A stretch of DNA of 64,000 bases from Sipunculus nudus (taxonomy: Eukaryota; Annelida; Sipuncula; Golfingiida; Sipunculidae), in NCBI GenBank assembly GCA_026874595.1, contig CM049320.1:3661464-3725463 (forward strand). The letters run 5' to 3'. The stretch's first letter is position 1. Every line of letters begins with the position of its first letter. A model generated the notes under the pieces. The model ran no database searches. It saw nothing but the letters and a program-made list of their open reading frames with translations, and had not been told where the DNA came from. Of this stretch, positions 35,101 to 47,960 are shown one piece after another. A program made the position numbers and the translations under genes.

Positions 35101-38100
35101 CTGTTGTGTACCAGCTGATTACATTTATTTGACGGAAACTATTGTGGTTAGGTTTCCTGCAATGTGGAGCCTGTCTAGACAAGTTTCGATCCTGTTAAGG
35201 CCTCAAGAAGCCTTATATCGTTCCCGTGTCGCCCTCTAGCGGACAAAAGGTACGTTGCGATTTCATATCTTTTCGATTCGCACAAGCCAACATTATATCT
35301 GAAAACAAGACAAATCGACGAAAAAGAAGGAAGCCTATCAATGCAGGACGACCGAATAAAAAGCGCGCGTTCTTTGATTCCAGATTATTTCCCAGTTTTA
35401 GAAATGTGCATCTAACGGATGCCTTTGTCAGTTGATACATAGAAACACTGTCTAATCAGATAAGAATGACCTCTGCAAAATAATTAAATTCCACGGCCAA
35501 CCTAGATGCATGAGATACAATACAACATGGCAATGTACAGGGAGAGAATTCAAGGCTGAAAGAAAACAGAAGAGTATTTGTTTTTCTGCGGCTTAAATGT
35601 ACTTTCTGCTATTGAGGGGAAAGGATCGCTGATTTTGAAATGTTTATTACCCTGCCGATGCAGGGCTTCAGAAATAATTCATAGACTCATTGTAGTGTTT
35701 CTCTCCACGGAAATCTTTAGTAAAAGGCGAAAGATTTGTACGTGGCTGAAGAGAAACCAGAGTGCACGCTAACCGAAACCACACCGACCGCTTGGAAGGC
35801 ATTTTTCTTTTTTGTGGTATGCACAAGTTTCCTTCTCGTAAGATCAGACGCTTTCATTGCAGAACAGTAACATTGGCATATCCTTTGGTAGCTTTTCATG
35901 TATTTTCTGTAATTTAACAAATATGTTTCCACAACTCGCGTAGCTACTACGCCATATACTATAACACGTTTCCGTTACACTGAAACAAATCCATGCAGTC
36001 AAAGGAAAGTAAAGTGTATAGTCATTTTTTGCATCTCGTAGCCTGTTGTGTACCAGTTGATTACATTTATTTGACAGAAACTATTGTGGTTAGGTTTCCT
36101 GCAATGTGGAGCCTGTCTAGACATGTTTCGATCCTGTTAAGGCTGCAAGAAGCCTTATATCGTTATACCTTTTCGATTCGCACAAGCCAACATTGTATCT
36201 GAAAACAAGACAAATCGACGAAAAAGAAGGAAGTCTGTAAATGCAGGACGACCGAATAAAAAGCGCGCGTTCTTTGATTCCAGATTATTTCCCAGTTGTA
36301 GAAATGTGCATCTAACGGATGCGTTTGTCAGTTGATTCATAGAAACACTGTCCAATCAGAAAAGAATCACCTCTGCAAAATAATTAATTTCCCACGGCCA
36401 CCCTAGATGCATGAGACACAATACAACACGGCAATGTACAGGGAGAGATTTCAAGGCTGAAAGAAAACAGAAGAGTCTATTTTTTCCTGCGGCTTAAATG
36501 TACTTTCTGCTATTGAGGGAAAGGGATTGCTGATTTTGGAATGTTTATTACCCTGCCGATGCAGGGCTTCAGAAATTAATCATAGACTCATTGTAGTGTT
36601 CCTCTCCACGGAAATCTTTAGTAAAAGGCGAAAGATTTGTACGTGGCTGAAGAGAAACCAGAGTGCACGCTATCCGAAAGCACACCGACCCCTTGGAAGG
36701 CATTTTTCTTTTTTGTGGTATGCACAAATTACCTTCTCGTAAGATCAGACGCTTTCAATTCAGAACAGCAACATTGGCATATGCTTAGCTAGCTTTTAAC
36801 GTATTTTCTGTAATTTAACAAATATGTTTCACACCTCGCGTAGCTACTACGCCATATTCTATAACACGTTTCCGTTACACTAAAACAAATCAAAGCAGTC
36901 AAAGGAAAGTAAAGGTGTATAGTCATTTTTTTTGCATCTCGTAGCCTGTTGTGTACGAATTGATTAAATGTATTTGACAGAAATTATTCTGTTTAGGTTT
37001 CCTGCAATGTGGAGCCTGTCTAGACAAGTTTCGATCCTGTTAAGGCCACAAGAAGCCTTATATCGTTCCCGTGTCGCCCTCTAGCGGACGAAAGGTACGT
37101 AACTATTTCATATCTTTTCGATTCGCACAAGCCAACATTATATCTGAAAACAAGACAAATCGACGAAAATGAAGGAAGCCTATCAATGCAGGACGACCGA
37201 ATAAAAAGCGCGCGTTCTTTGATTCCAAATTATTTCCCAGTTTTAGAAATGTGCATCTAACGGATGCCTTTGTCAGTTGATACATAGAAACACTGTCCAA
37301 TCAGAAAAGAATGACCTCTGCAAAATAATTAAATTCCACGGCCAACCTAGATGCATGAGATACAATACAACACGGCAATGTACAGGGAGAGATTTCAAGG
37401 CTGAAAGAAAACAGAAGAGTCTATTTGTTTTTCTGCGGCTTAAATGTACTTTCTGCTATTGAGGGGAAGGGATCGCGGATTTTGAAATGTTTATTACCCT
37501 GCCGATGCAGGGCTTCAGAAATTAATCATAGACTCATTGTTGTGTTCCTCTCCACGGAAATCTTTAGTAAAAGGCGAAAGATTTGTACGTGACTGAAGAG
37601 AAACCAGAGTGCACGCTAACCGAAACCACACCGACCCTTTGGAAGGTATTTTTCTTTTTTGTGGTATGCACAAGTTTCCTTCTCGTAAGATCAGACGCTT
37701 TCAATGCAGAACAGTAACATTGGCATATGCTTTGGTAGCTTTTCACGTATTTTCTGTAATTTAACAAATATTTTTCCACAACTCGCGTAGCTACTACGCC
37801 ATATACCATAACACGTTTTAGTTCCATGCAGTCAAAGGAAAGTAAAGTGTATAGTCATTTTTTTTGCATCTCGTAGCCTTTTGTGTACCAGTTGATTACA
37901 TTGACTTGACTGAAACTATCGTGGTTAGGTTTCCTGCAATGTGGAGCCTGTCTAGACAAGTTTCGATCCTGTTAAGGCCACAAGAAGCCTTTTATCGTTC
38001 CCGTGTCGCCCTCCGGCGGACAAAAGGTACGTTACGATTTGACAACTTGTAATTGAACAAATATTTTTTCACAACTCGCGTAGCTACTACGCCATATTCT

Positions 38101-41100
38101 ATAACACGTTTCGGTTACACTAAAACAAATCAAAGCAGTCAAAGGAAAGTAAAGTGTATAGTCATTTTTTGCATCTCGTAGCCTGTTGTGTACCAGTTAA
38201 TTACATTTATTTGACAGAAACTATTGTGGTTAGGTTTCCTGCAATGTGGAGCCTGTCTAGACAAGTTTCGATCCTGTTAAGGCTACAAGAAGCCTTATAT
38301 CGTTCCCGTGTCGCCCTCTAGCGGACGAAAGGTACGTTGCGATTTCATACCTTTTCGATTCGCACAAGCCAACATTGTATCTGAAAACAAGACAAATCGA
38401 CGAAAAAGAAGGAAGTCTGTAAATGCAGGACGACCGAATAAAAAGCGCGCGTTCTTTGATTCCAGATTATTTCCCAGTTTTAGAAATGTGCATCTAACGG
38501 ATGCCTTTGTCAGTTGATACATAGAAACACTGTCCAATCAGAAAAGAATGACCTCTGCAAAATAATTCAATTCCACGGCCAACCTAGATGCATGAGATAC
38601 AATACAACACGGCAATGTACAGGGAGAGATTTCAAGGCTGAAAGAAAACAGAAGAGTCTATTTGTTTTTCTGCGGATTATATGTACTTTCTGCTATTGAG
38701 GGGAAGGGATCGCTGATTTTGAAATGTTTATTACCCTGCCGATGCAGGGCTTCAGAAATTAATCATAGACTCATTGTTGTGTTCCTCTCCACGGAAATCT
38801 TTAGTAAAAGGCGAAAGATTTGTACGTGACTGAAGAGAAACCAGAGTGCACGCTAACCGAAACCACACCGACCCTTTGGAAGGTATTTTTCTTTTTTGTG
38901 GTATGCACAAGTTTCCTTCTCGTAAGATCAGACGCTTTCAATGCAGAACAGTAACATTGGCATATGCTTTGGTAGCTTTTCACGTATTTTCTGTAATTTA
39001 ACAAATATTTTTCCACAACTCGCGTAGCTACTACGCCATATACCATAACACGTTTTCGTTCCATGCAGTCAAAGGAAAGTAAAGTGTATAGTCATTTTTT
39101 TGCATCTCGTAGCCTGTTGTGTACCAGTTGATTACATTTACTTGACAGAAACTATTGTGGTTAGGTTTCCTGCAATGTGGAGCCTGTCTAGACAAGTTTC
39201 GATCCTGTTAAGGCCACAAGAAGCCTTTTATCGTTCCCGTGTCGCCCTCCGGCAGACAAAAGGTACGTTACGATTTGACAACTTGTAATTTAACAAATAT
39301 TTTTTCACAACTCGCGTAGCTACTACGCCATATTCTATAACACGTTTCGGTTACACTAAAACAAATCAAAGCAGTCAAAGGAAAGTAAAGTGTATAGTCA
39401 TTTTTTGCATCTCGTAGCCTGTTGTGTACCAGTTGATTACATTTATTTGACAGAAACTATTGTGGTTAGGTTTCCTGCAATGTGGAGCCTGTCTAGACAA
39501 GTTTCGATCCTGTTAAGGCTACAAGAAGCCTTATATCGTTCCCGTGTCGCCCTCTAGCGGACGAAAGGTACGTTGCGATTTCATACCTTTTCGATTCGCA
39601 CAAGCCAACATTGTATCTGAAAACAAGACAAATCGACGAAAAAGAAGGAAGTCTGTAAATGCAGGACGACCGAATAAAAAGCGCGCGTTCTTTGATTCCA
39701 GATTATTTCCCAGTTTTAGAAATGTGCATCTAACGGATGCCTTTGTCAGTTGATACATAGAAACACTGTCCAATCAGAAAAGAATGACCTCTGCAAAATA
39801 ATTCAATTCCACGGCCAACCTTGATGCATGAGATACAATACAACACGGCAATGTACAGGGAGAGATTTCAAGGCTGAAAGAAAACAGAAGAGTCTATTTG
39901 TTTTTCTGCGGATTATATGTACTTTCTGCTATTGAGGGGAAGGGATCGCTGATTTTGAAATGTTTATTACCCTGCCGATGCAGGGCTTCAGAAATTAATC
40001 ATAGACTCATTGTTGTGTTCCTCTCCACGGAAATCTTTAGTAAAAGGCGAAAGATTTGTACGTGACTGAAGAGAAACCAGAGTGCACGCTAACCGAAACC
40101 ACACCGACCCTTTGGAAGGTATTTTTCTTTTTTGTGGTATGCACAAGTTTCCTTCTCGTAAGATCAGACGCTTTCAATGCAGAACAGTAACATTGGCATA
40201 TGCTTTGGTAGCTTTTCACGTATTTTCTGTAATTTAACAAATATTTTTCCATAACTCGCGTAGCTACTACGCCATATACCATAACACGTTTTCGTTCCAT
40301 GCAGTCAAAGGAAAGTAAAGTGTATAGTCATTTTTTTGCATGTCGTAGCCTGTTGTGTACCAGTTGATTACATTTACTTGACAGAAACTATTGTGGTTAG
40401 GTTTCCTGCAATGTGGAGCCTGTCTAGACGAGTTTCGATCCTGTTAAGGCCACAAGAAGCCTTTTATCGTTCCCGTGTCGCCCTCCGGCAGACAAAAGGT
40501 ACGTTACGATTTGACAACTTGTAATTTAACAAATATTTTTTCACAACTCGCGTAGCTACTACGCCATATTCTATAACACGTTTCGGTTACACTAAAACAA
40601 ATCAAAGCAGTCAAAGGAAAGTAAAGTGTATAGTCATTTTTTGCATCTCGTAGCCTGTTGTGTACCAGTTGATTACATTTATTTGACAGAAACTATTGTG
40701 GTTAGGTTTCCTGCAATGTGGAGCCTGTCTAGACAAGTTTCGATCCTGTTAAGGCTACAAGAAGCCTTATATCGTTCCCGTGTCGCCCTCTAGCGGACGA
40801 AAGGTACGTTGCGATTTCACACCTTTTCGATTCGCACAAGCCAACATTGTATCTGAAAACAAGACAAATCGACGAAAAAGAAGGAAGTCTGTAAATGCAG
40901 GACGACCGAATAAAAAGCGCGCGTTCTTTGATTCCAGATTATTTCCCAGTTTTAGAAATGTGCATCTAACGGATGCCTTTGTCAGTTGATACATAGAAAC
41001 ACTGTCCAATCAGAAAAGAATGACCTCTGCAAAATAATTAAATTCCACGGCCAACCTAGATGCATGAGACACAATACAACACGGCAATGTACAGGGAGAG

Positions 41101-44100
41101 ATTTCAAGGCTGAAAGAAAACAGAAGAGTCTATTTGTTTTTCTGCGGCTTATATGTACTTTCTGCTATTGAGGGAAATGGATCGCTGATTTTGGAATGTT
41201 TATTACCCTGCCGATGCAGGGCTTCAGAAATTAATCATAGACTCATTGTAGTGTTCCTCTCCACGGAAATCTTTAGTAAAAGGCGAAAGATTTGTACGTG
41301 GCTGAAGAGAAACCAGAGTGCACGCTATCCGAAACCACACCGACCCCTTGGAAGTCATTTTTCTTTTTTGTGGTATGCACAAGTTTCCTTCTCGTAAGAT
41401 CAGACGCTTTCAATGCAGAACAGCAACATTGGCATATGCTTTGGTAGCTTTTCACGTATTTTCTGTAATTTAACAAATATGTTTTCACAACTCGCGTGGC
41501 TTACGCCATATTCTTTAAAACGTTTCCGTTACACTGACACAAATCAATGCAGTCAAAGGAAAGTAAAGGTGTATAGTCATTTTTTTCATCTTGTAGCCTG
41601 ATATGTACGAATTGATTAAATGTATTTGACAAAAATTATTGTGTTTAGGTGTCCTCTAATGTGAAGCCTGTCTAGACAAGTTTCGATCCTGTAAAGATCA
41701 CAAGAAGCCTTTTATCGTTCAAGTGTCGCCCTCTAGCGGACAAATGGTACGTTGCGATTTCATACCTTTTCGATTCGCACAAGCCAACATTGTATCTGAA
41801 AACAAGACAAATCGACGAAAAAGAAGAAGCCTATCAATGCAGGACGACCGAAAAAAAAGCGCGCGTTCTTTGATTCCAAATTATTTCCCAGTTTTAGAAA
41901 TGTGCATCTAACGGATGCCTTTGTCAGTTGATACATAGAAACACTGTCCAATCAGAAAAGAATGACCTCTGCAAAATAATTAAATTCCACGGCCAACCTA
42001 GATGCATGAGATACAATACAACACGGCAATGTACAGGGAGAGATTTCAAGGCTGAAAGAAAACAGTAGAGTCTATTTGTTTTTCTGCGGCTTATATGTTC
42101 TTTCTTCTATTGAGGGAAAGGGATCGCTGATTTTGAAATGTTTATTACCATGCCGATGCAGGGCTTCAGAAATTAATCATAGACTCATTGTAGTGTTCCT
42201 CTCCACGGAAATCTTTAGTAAAAGGCGAAAGATTTGTACGTGGCTGAAGAAAAACCAGAGTGCACGCTAACCGAAACCACACCGACCCCTTGGAAGGCAT
42301 TTTTCTTTTTTTGTGGTATGCAGAAGTTTCCTTCTCGTAAGATCAGACGCTTTCAATGCAGAACAGTAACATTGGCATATGCTTTGGTAGCTTTTCACGT
42401 ATTTTCTGTAATTTAACAAATATTTTTCCACAACTCGCGTAGCTACTACGCCATATACTATAACACGTTTTTGTTCCATGCAGTCAAAGGAAAGTAAAGG
42501 TGTATAGTCATTTTTTTATCTTGTAGCCTGATATGTACGAATTGATTAAATGTATTTGACAGAAATTATTGTGTTTAGGTGTCCTCTAATGTGAAGCCTG
42601 TCTAGACAAGTTTCGATCCTGTAAAGGCCACAAGAAGCCTTTTATCGTTCAAGTGTCGCCCTCTAGCGGACGAAAGGTACGTTACGATTTCATACCTTTT
42701 CGATTCGCACAAGCCAACATTGTATCTGAAAACAAGACAAATCGACGAAAAAGAAGGAAGTCTGTAAATGCAGGACGACCGAATAAAAATCGCGCGTTCT
42801 TTGATTCCAGATTATTTCCCAGTTTTAGAAATGTGCATCTAACGGATGCCTTTGTCAGTTGATACATAGAAACACTGTCCAATCAGAAAAGAATGACCTC
42901 TGCAAAATAATTAAATTCCACGGCCAACCTAGATGCAAGAGATACAATACAACACGGCAATGTACAGGGAGAGATTTCAAGGCTGAAAGAAAACAGAAGA
43001 GTCTATTTGTTTTTCTGCGGCCTAAATGTACTTTCTGCTATTGAGGGGAAGGGATCGCTGATTTTGAAATGTTTATTACCCTGCCGATGCAGGGCTTCAG
43101 AAATTATTCATAGACTCATTGTAGTGTTCCTCTCCACGGAAATCTTTAGTAAAAGGCGAAAGATTTGTACGTGGCTGAAGAGAAACCAGAGTGCACGCTA
43201 ACCGAAACCACACCGACCCCTTGGAAGTCATTTTTCTTTTTTGTGGTATGCACAAGTTTCCTTCTCGTAAGATCAGACGCTTTCAATGCAGAACAGTAAC
43301 ATTGGCATATGCTTTGGTAGCTTTTCACGTATTTTCTGTAATTTAACAAATATGTTTCCACAACTCGCGTAGGTACTACGCCATATACTATAACACGTTT
43401 CCGTTACACTGAAACAAATCCATGCAGTCAAAGGAAAGTAAAGTGTATAGTCATTTTTTTTTGCATCTCGTAGCCTGTTGTGTACGAATTTATCAAATGT
43501 ATTTGACAGAAATTATTCTGTTTAGGTTTCCTGCAATGTGGAGCCTGTCTAGACAAGTTTCGATCCTGTTAAGGCCACAAGAAGCCTTATATCGTTCCCG
43601 TGTCGCCCTCTAGCGGACGAAAGGTACGTTACGATTTCATACCTTTTCGATTCGCACAAGCCAACATTATATCTGAAAACAAGACAAATCGACGAAAAAG
43701 AAGGAAGCCTATCAATGCAGGACGACCGAATAAAAAGCGCGCGTTCTTTGATTCCAGATTATTTCCCAGTTTTAGAAATGTGCATCTAACGGATGCCTTT
43801 GTCAGTTGATTCATAGAAACACTGTCCAATCAGAAAAGAATAACCTCTGCAAAATAATTAATTTCCCACGGCCACCCTAGATGCATGAGACACAATACAA
43901 CACGGCAATGTACAGGGAGAGATTTCAAGGCTGAAAGAAAACAGAAGAGTCTATTTGTTTTTCTGCGGCTTAAATGTACTTTCTGCTATTGAGGGGAAGG
44001 GATCGCTGATTTTGAAATGTTTATTACCCTGCCGATACAGGGCTTCAGAAATTAATCATAGACTCATTGTAGTGTTCCTCTCCACGGAAATCTTTAGTAA

Positions 44101-47100
44101 AAGGCGAAAGATTTGTACGTGGCTGAAGAGAAACCAGAGTGCACGCTAACCGAAACCACACCGACCCCTTGGAAGGCATTTTTCTTTTTTGTGGTATGCA
44201 CAAGTTTCCTTCTCGTAAGATCAGACGCTTTCAATGCAGAACAGCAACATTGGCATATGCTTAGCTAGCTTTTAACGTATTTTCTGTAATTTAACAAATA
44301 TGTTTCACACCTCGCGTAGCTACTACGCCATATTCTATAACACGTTTCCGTTACACTAAAACAAATCAAAGCAGTCAAAGGAAAGTAAAGGTGTATAGTC
44401 ATTTTTTTTGCATCTCGTAGCCTGTTGTGTACGAATTGATTAAATGTAATTCACAGAAATTATTCTGTTTAGGTTTCCTGCAATGTGGAGCCTGTCTAGA
44501 CAAGTTTTGATCCTGTTAAGGCCACAAGAAGCCTTATATCGTTCCCGTGTCGCCCTCTAGCGGACGAAAGGTACGTAACGATTTCATATCTTTTCGATTC
44601 GCACAAGCCAACATTATATCTGAAAACAAGACAAATCGACGAAAATGAAGGAAGCCTATCAATGCAGGACGACCGAATAAAAAGCGCGCGTTCTTTGATT
44701 CCAAATTATTTCCCAGTTTTAGAAATGTGCATCTAACGGATGCCTTTGTCAGTTGATACATAGAAACACTGTCCAATCAGAAAAGAATGACCTCTGCAAA
44801 ATAATTCAATTCCACGGCCAACCTAGATGCATGAGATACAATACAACACGGCAATGTACAGGGAGAGATTTCAAGGCTGAAAGAAAACAGAAGAGTCTAT
44901 TTGTTTTTCTGCGGCTTAAATGTACTTTCTGCTATTGAGGGGAAGGGATCGCGGATTTTGAAATGTTTATTACCCTGCCGATGCAGGGCTTCAGAAATTA
45001 ATCATAGACTCATTGTTGTGTTCCTCTCCACGGAAATCTTTAGTAAAAGGCGAAAGATTTGTACGTGACTGAAGAAAAACCAGAGTGCACGCTAACCGAA
45101 ACCACACCGACCCTTTGGAAGGTATTTTTCTTTTTTGTGGTATGCACAAGTTTCCTTCTCGTAAGATCAGACGCTTTCAATGCAGAACAGCAACATTGGC
45201 ATATGCTTAGCTAGCTTTTAACGTATTTTCTGTAATTTAACAAATATGTTTCACACCTCGCGTAGCTACTACGCCATATTCTATAACACGTTTCCGTTAC
45301 ACTAAAACAAATCAAAGCAGTCAAAGGAAAGTAAAGGTGTATAGTCATTTTTTTTGCATCTCGTAGCCTGTTGTGTACGAATTGATTAAATGTAATTCAC
45401 AGAAATTATTCTGTTTAGGTTTCCTGCAATGTGGAGCCTGTCTAGACAAGTTTTGATCCTGTTAAGGCCACAAGAAGCCTTATATCGTTCCCGTGTCGCC
45501 CTCTAGCGGACGAAAGGTACGTAACGATTTCATATCTTTTCGATTCGCACAAGCCAACATTATATCTGAAAACAAGACAAATCGACGAAAATGAAGGAAG
45601 CCTATCAATGCAGGACGACCGAATAAAAAGCGCGCGTTCTTTGATTCCAAATTATTTCCCAGTTTTAGAAATGTGCATCTAACGGATGCCTTTGTCAGTT
45701 GATACATAGAAACACTGTCCAATCAGAAAAGAATGACCTCTGCAAAATAATTCAATTCCACGGCCAACCTAGATGCATGAGATACAATACAACACGGCAA
45801 TGTACAGGGAGAGATTTCAAGGCTGAAAGAAAACAGAAGAGTCTATTTGTTTTTCTGCGGCTTAAATGTACTTTCTGCTATTGAGGGGAAGGGATCGCGG
45901 ATTTTGAAATGTTTATTACCCTGCCGATGCAGGGCTTCAGAAATTAATCATAGACTCATTGTTGTGTTCCTCTCCACGGAAATCTTTAGTAAAAGGCGAA
46001 AGATTTGTACGTGACTGAAGAAAAACCAGAGTGCACGCTAACCGAAACCACACCGACCCTTTGGAAGGTATTTTTCTTTTTTGTGGTATGCACAAGTTTC
46101 CTTCTCGTAAGATCAGACGCTTTCAATGCAGAACAGTAACATTGGCATATGCTTTGGTAGCTTTTCACGTATTTTCTGTAATTTAACAAATATTTTTCCA
46201 CAACTCGCGTAGCTACTACGCCATATACCATAACACGTTTTAGTTCCATGCAGTCAAAGGAAAGTAAAGTGTATAGTCATTTTTTTTGCATCTCGTAGCC
46301 TTTTGTGTACCAGTTGATTACATTGACTTGACTGAAACTATCGTGGTTAGGTTTCCTGCAATGTGGAGCCTGTCTAGACAAGTTTCGATCCTGTTAAGGC
46401 CACAAGAAGCCTTTTATCGTTCCCGTGTCGCCCTCCGGCGGACAAAAGGCACGTTACGATTTGACAACTTGTAATTTAACAAATATTTTTTCACAACTCG
46501 CGTAGCTACTACGCCATATTCTATAACACGTTTCGGTTACACTAAAACAAATCAAAGCAGTCAAAGGAAAGTAAAGTGTATAGTCATTTTTTGCATCTCG
46601 TAGCCTGTTGTGTACCAGTTGATTACATTTATTTGACAGAAACTATTGTGGTTAGGTTTCCTGCAATGTGGAGCCTGTCTAGACAAGTTTCGATCCTGTT
46701 AAGGCTACAAGCAGCCTTATATCGTTCCCGTGTCGCCCTCTAGCGGACGAAAGGTACGTTGCGATTTCATACCTTTTCGATTCGCACAAGCCAACATTGT
46801 ATCTGAAAACAAGACAAATCGACGAAAAAGAAGGAAGTCTGTAAATGCAGGACGACCGAATAAAAAGCGCGCGTTCTTTGATTCCAGATTATTTCCCAGT
46901 TTTAGAAATGTGCATCTAACGGATGCCTTTGTCAGTTGATACATAGAAACACTGTCCAATCAGAAAAGAATGACCTCTGCAAAATAATTCAATTCCACGG
47001 CCAACCTAGATGCATGAGATACAATACAACACGGCAATGTACAGGGAGAGATTTCAAGGCTGAAAGAAAACAGAAGAGTCTATTTGTTTTTCTGCGGATT

Positions 47101-47960
47101 ATATGTACTTTCTGCTATTGAGGGGAAGGGATCGCTGATTTTGAAATGTTTATTACCCTGCCGATGCAGGGCTTCAGAAATTAATCATAGACTCATTGTT
47201 GTGTTCCTCTCCACGGAAATCTTTAGTAAAAGGCGAAAGATTTGTACGTGACTGAAGAGAAACCAGAGTGCACGCTAACCGAAACCACACCGACCCTTTG
47301 GAAGGTATTTTTCTTTTTTGTGGTATGCACAAGTTTCCTTCTCGTAAGATCAGACGCTTTCAATGCAGAACAGTAACATTGGCATATGCTTTGGTAGCTT
47401 TTCACGTATTTTCTGTAATTTAACAAATATTTTTCCACAACTCGCGTAGCTACTACGCCATATACTATAACACGTTTTCGTTCCATGCAGTCAAAGGAAA
47501 GTGTATAGTCATTTTTTTGCATCTCGTAGCCTGTTGTGTACCAGTTGATTACATTTACTTGACAGAAACTATTGTGGTTAGGTTTCCTGCAATGTGGAGC
47601 CTGTCTAGACAAGTTTCGATCCTGTTAAGGCCACAAGAAGCCTATTATCGTTCCCGTGTCGCCCTCCGGCAGACAAAAGGTACGTTACGATTTGACAACT
47701 TGTAATTTAACAAATATTTTTTCACAACTCGCGTAGCTACTACGCCATATTCTATAACACGTTTCGGTTACACTAAAACAAATCAAAGCAGTCAAAGGAG
47801 AGCAAAGTGTATAGTCATTTTTTGCATCTCGTAGCCTGTTGTGTACCAGTTAATTACATTTATTTGACAGAAACTATTGTGGTTAGGTTTCCTGCAATGT
47901 GGAGCCTGTCTAGACAAGTTTCGATCCTGTTAAGGCTACAAGAAGCCATATATCGTTCCC
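32104..47960 (+). repeat. Higher-order repeat, copy 1 (15,857 bp, 21 units)
   Basis: Long-unit landmarks are 32104, 33339, 34282, 35226, 36155 (42-bp deletion), 37071, 38308, 39544, 40780, 41723, 42653, 43600, 44547, 45493 and 46730. Short units start at 33034, 38003, 39239, 40475, 46425 and 47656. Each unit has subtype markers that recur at the same position in copy 2, for example GATCACAAGAAGCC before 41723 and ATTCAATTCC in particular units. Relative to copy 2 it has one extra dimer (about 40200-41440) and one extra long monomer (44547 or 45493). Confidence 0.9.
44547..46424 (+). repeat. Extra duplicated monomer in copy 1
   Basis: Units 44547 and 45493 are near-identical. Both are preceded by a private GTAATTCACAG (about 44446 and 45392), where every other higher-order copy reads GTATTTGACAG. 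Unit 44547 has the first part of its twin but the tail of unit 43600 (CAGCAACATTGG, CTTAGCTAGC). Copy 2 has only one unit at this position (59169). Confidence 0.8.

Noticed and set aside
47223-47612. 129-codon minus-strand frame, repeated identically at 60899-61288
   Set aside because: It is longer only because a small deletion joins two frames in that unit. The identity reflects the 13,676-bp higher-order repeat, and other units do not keep the frame.
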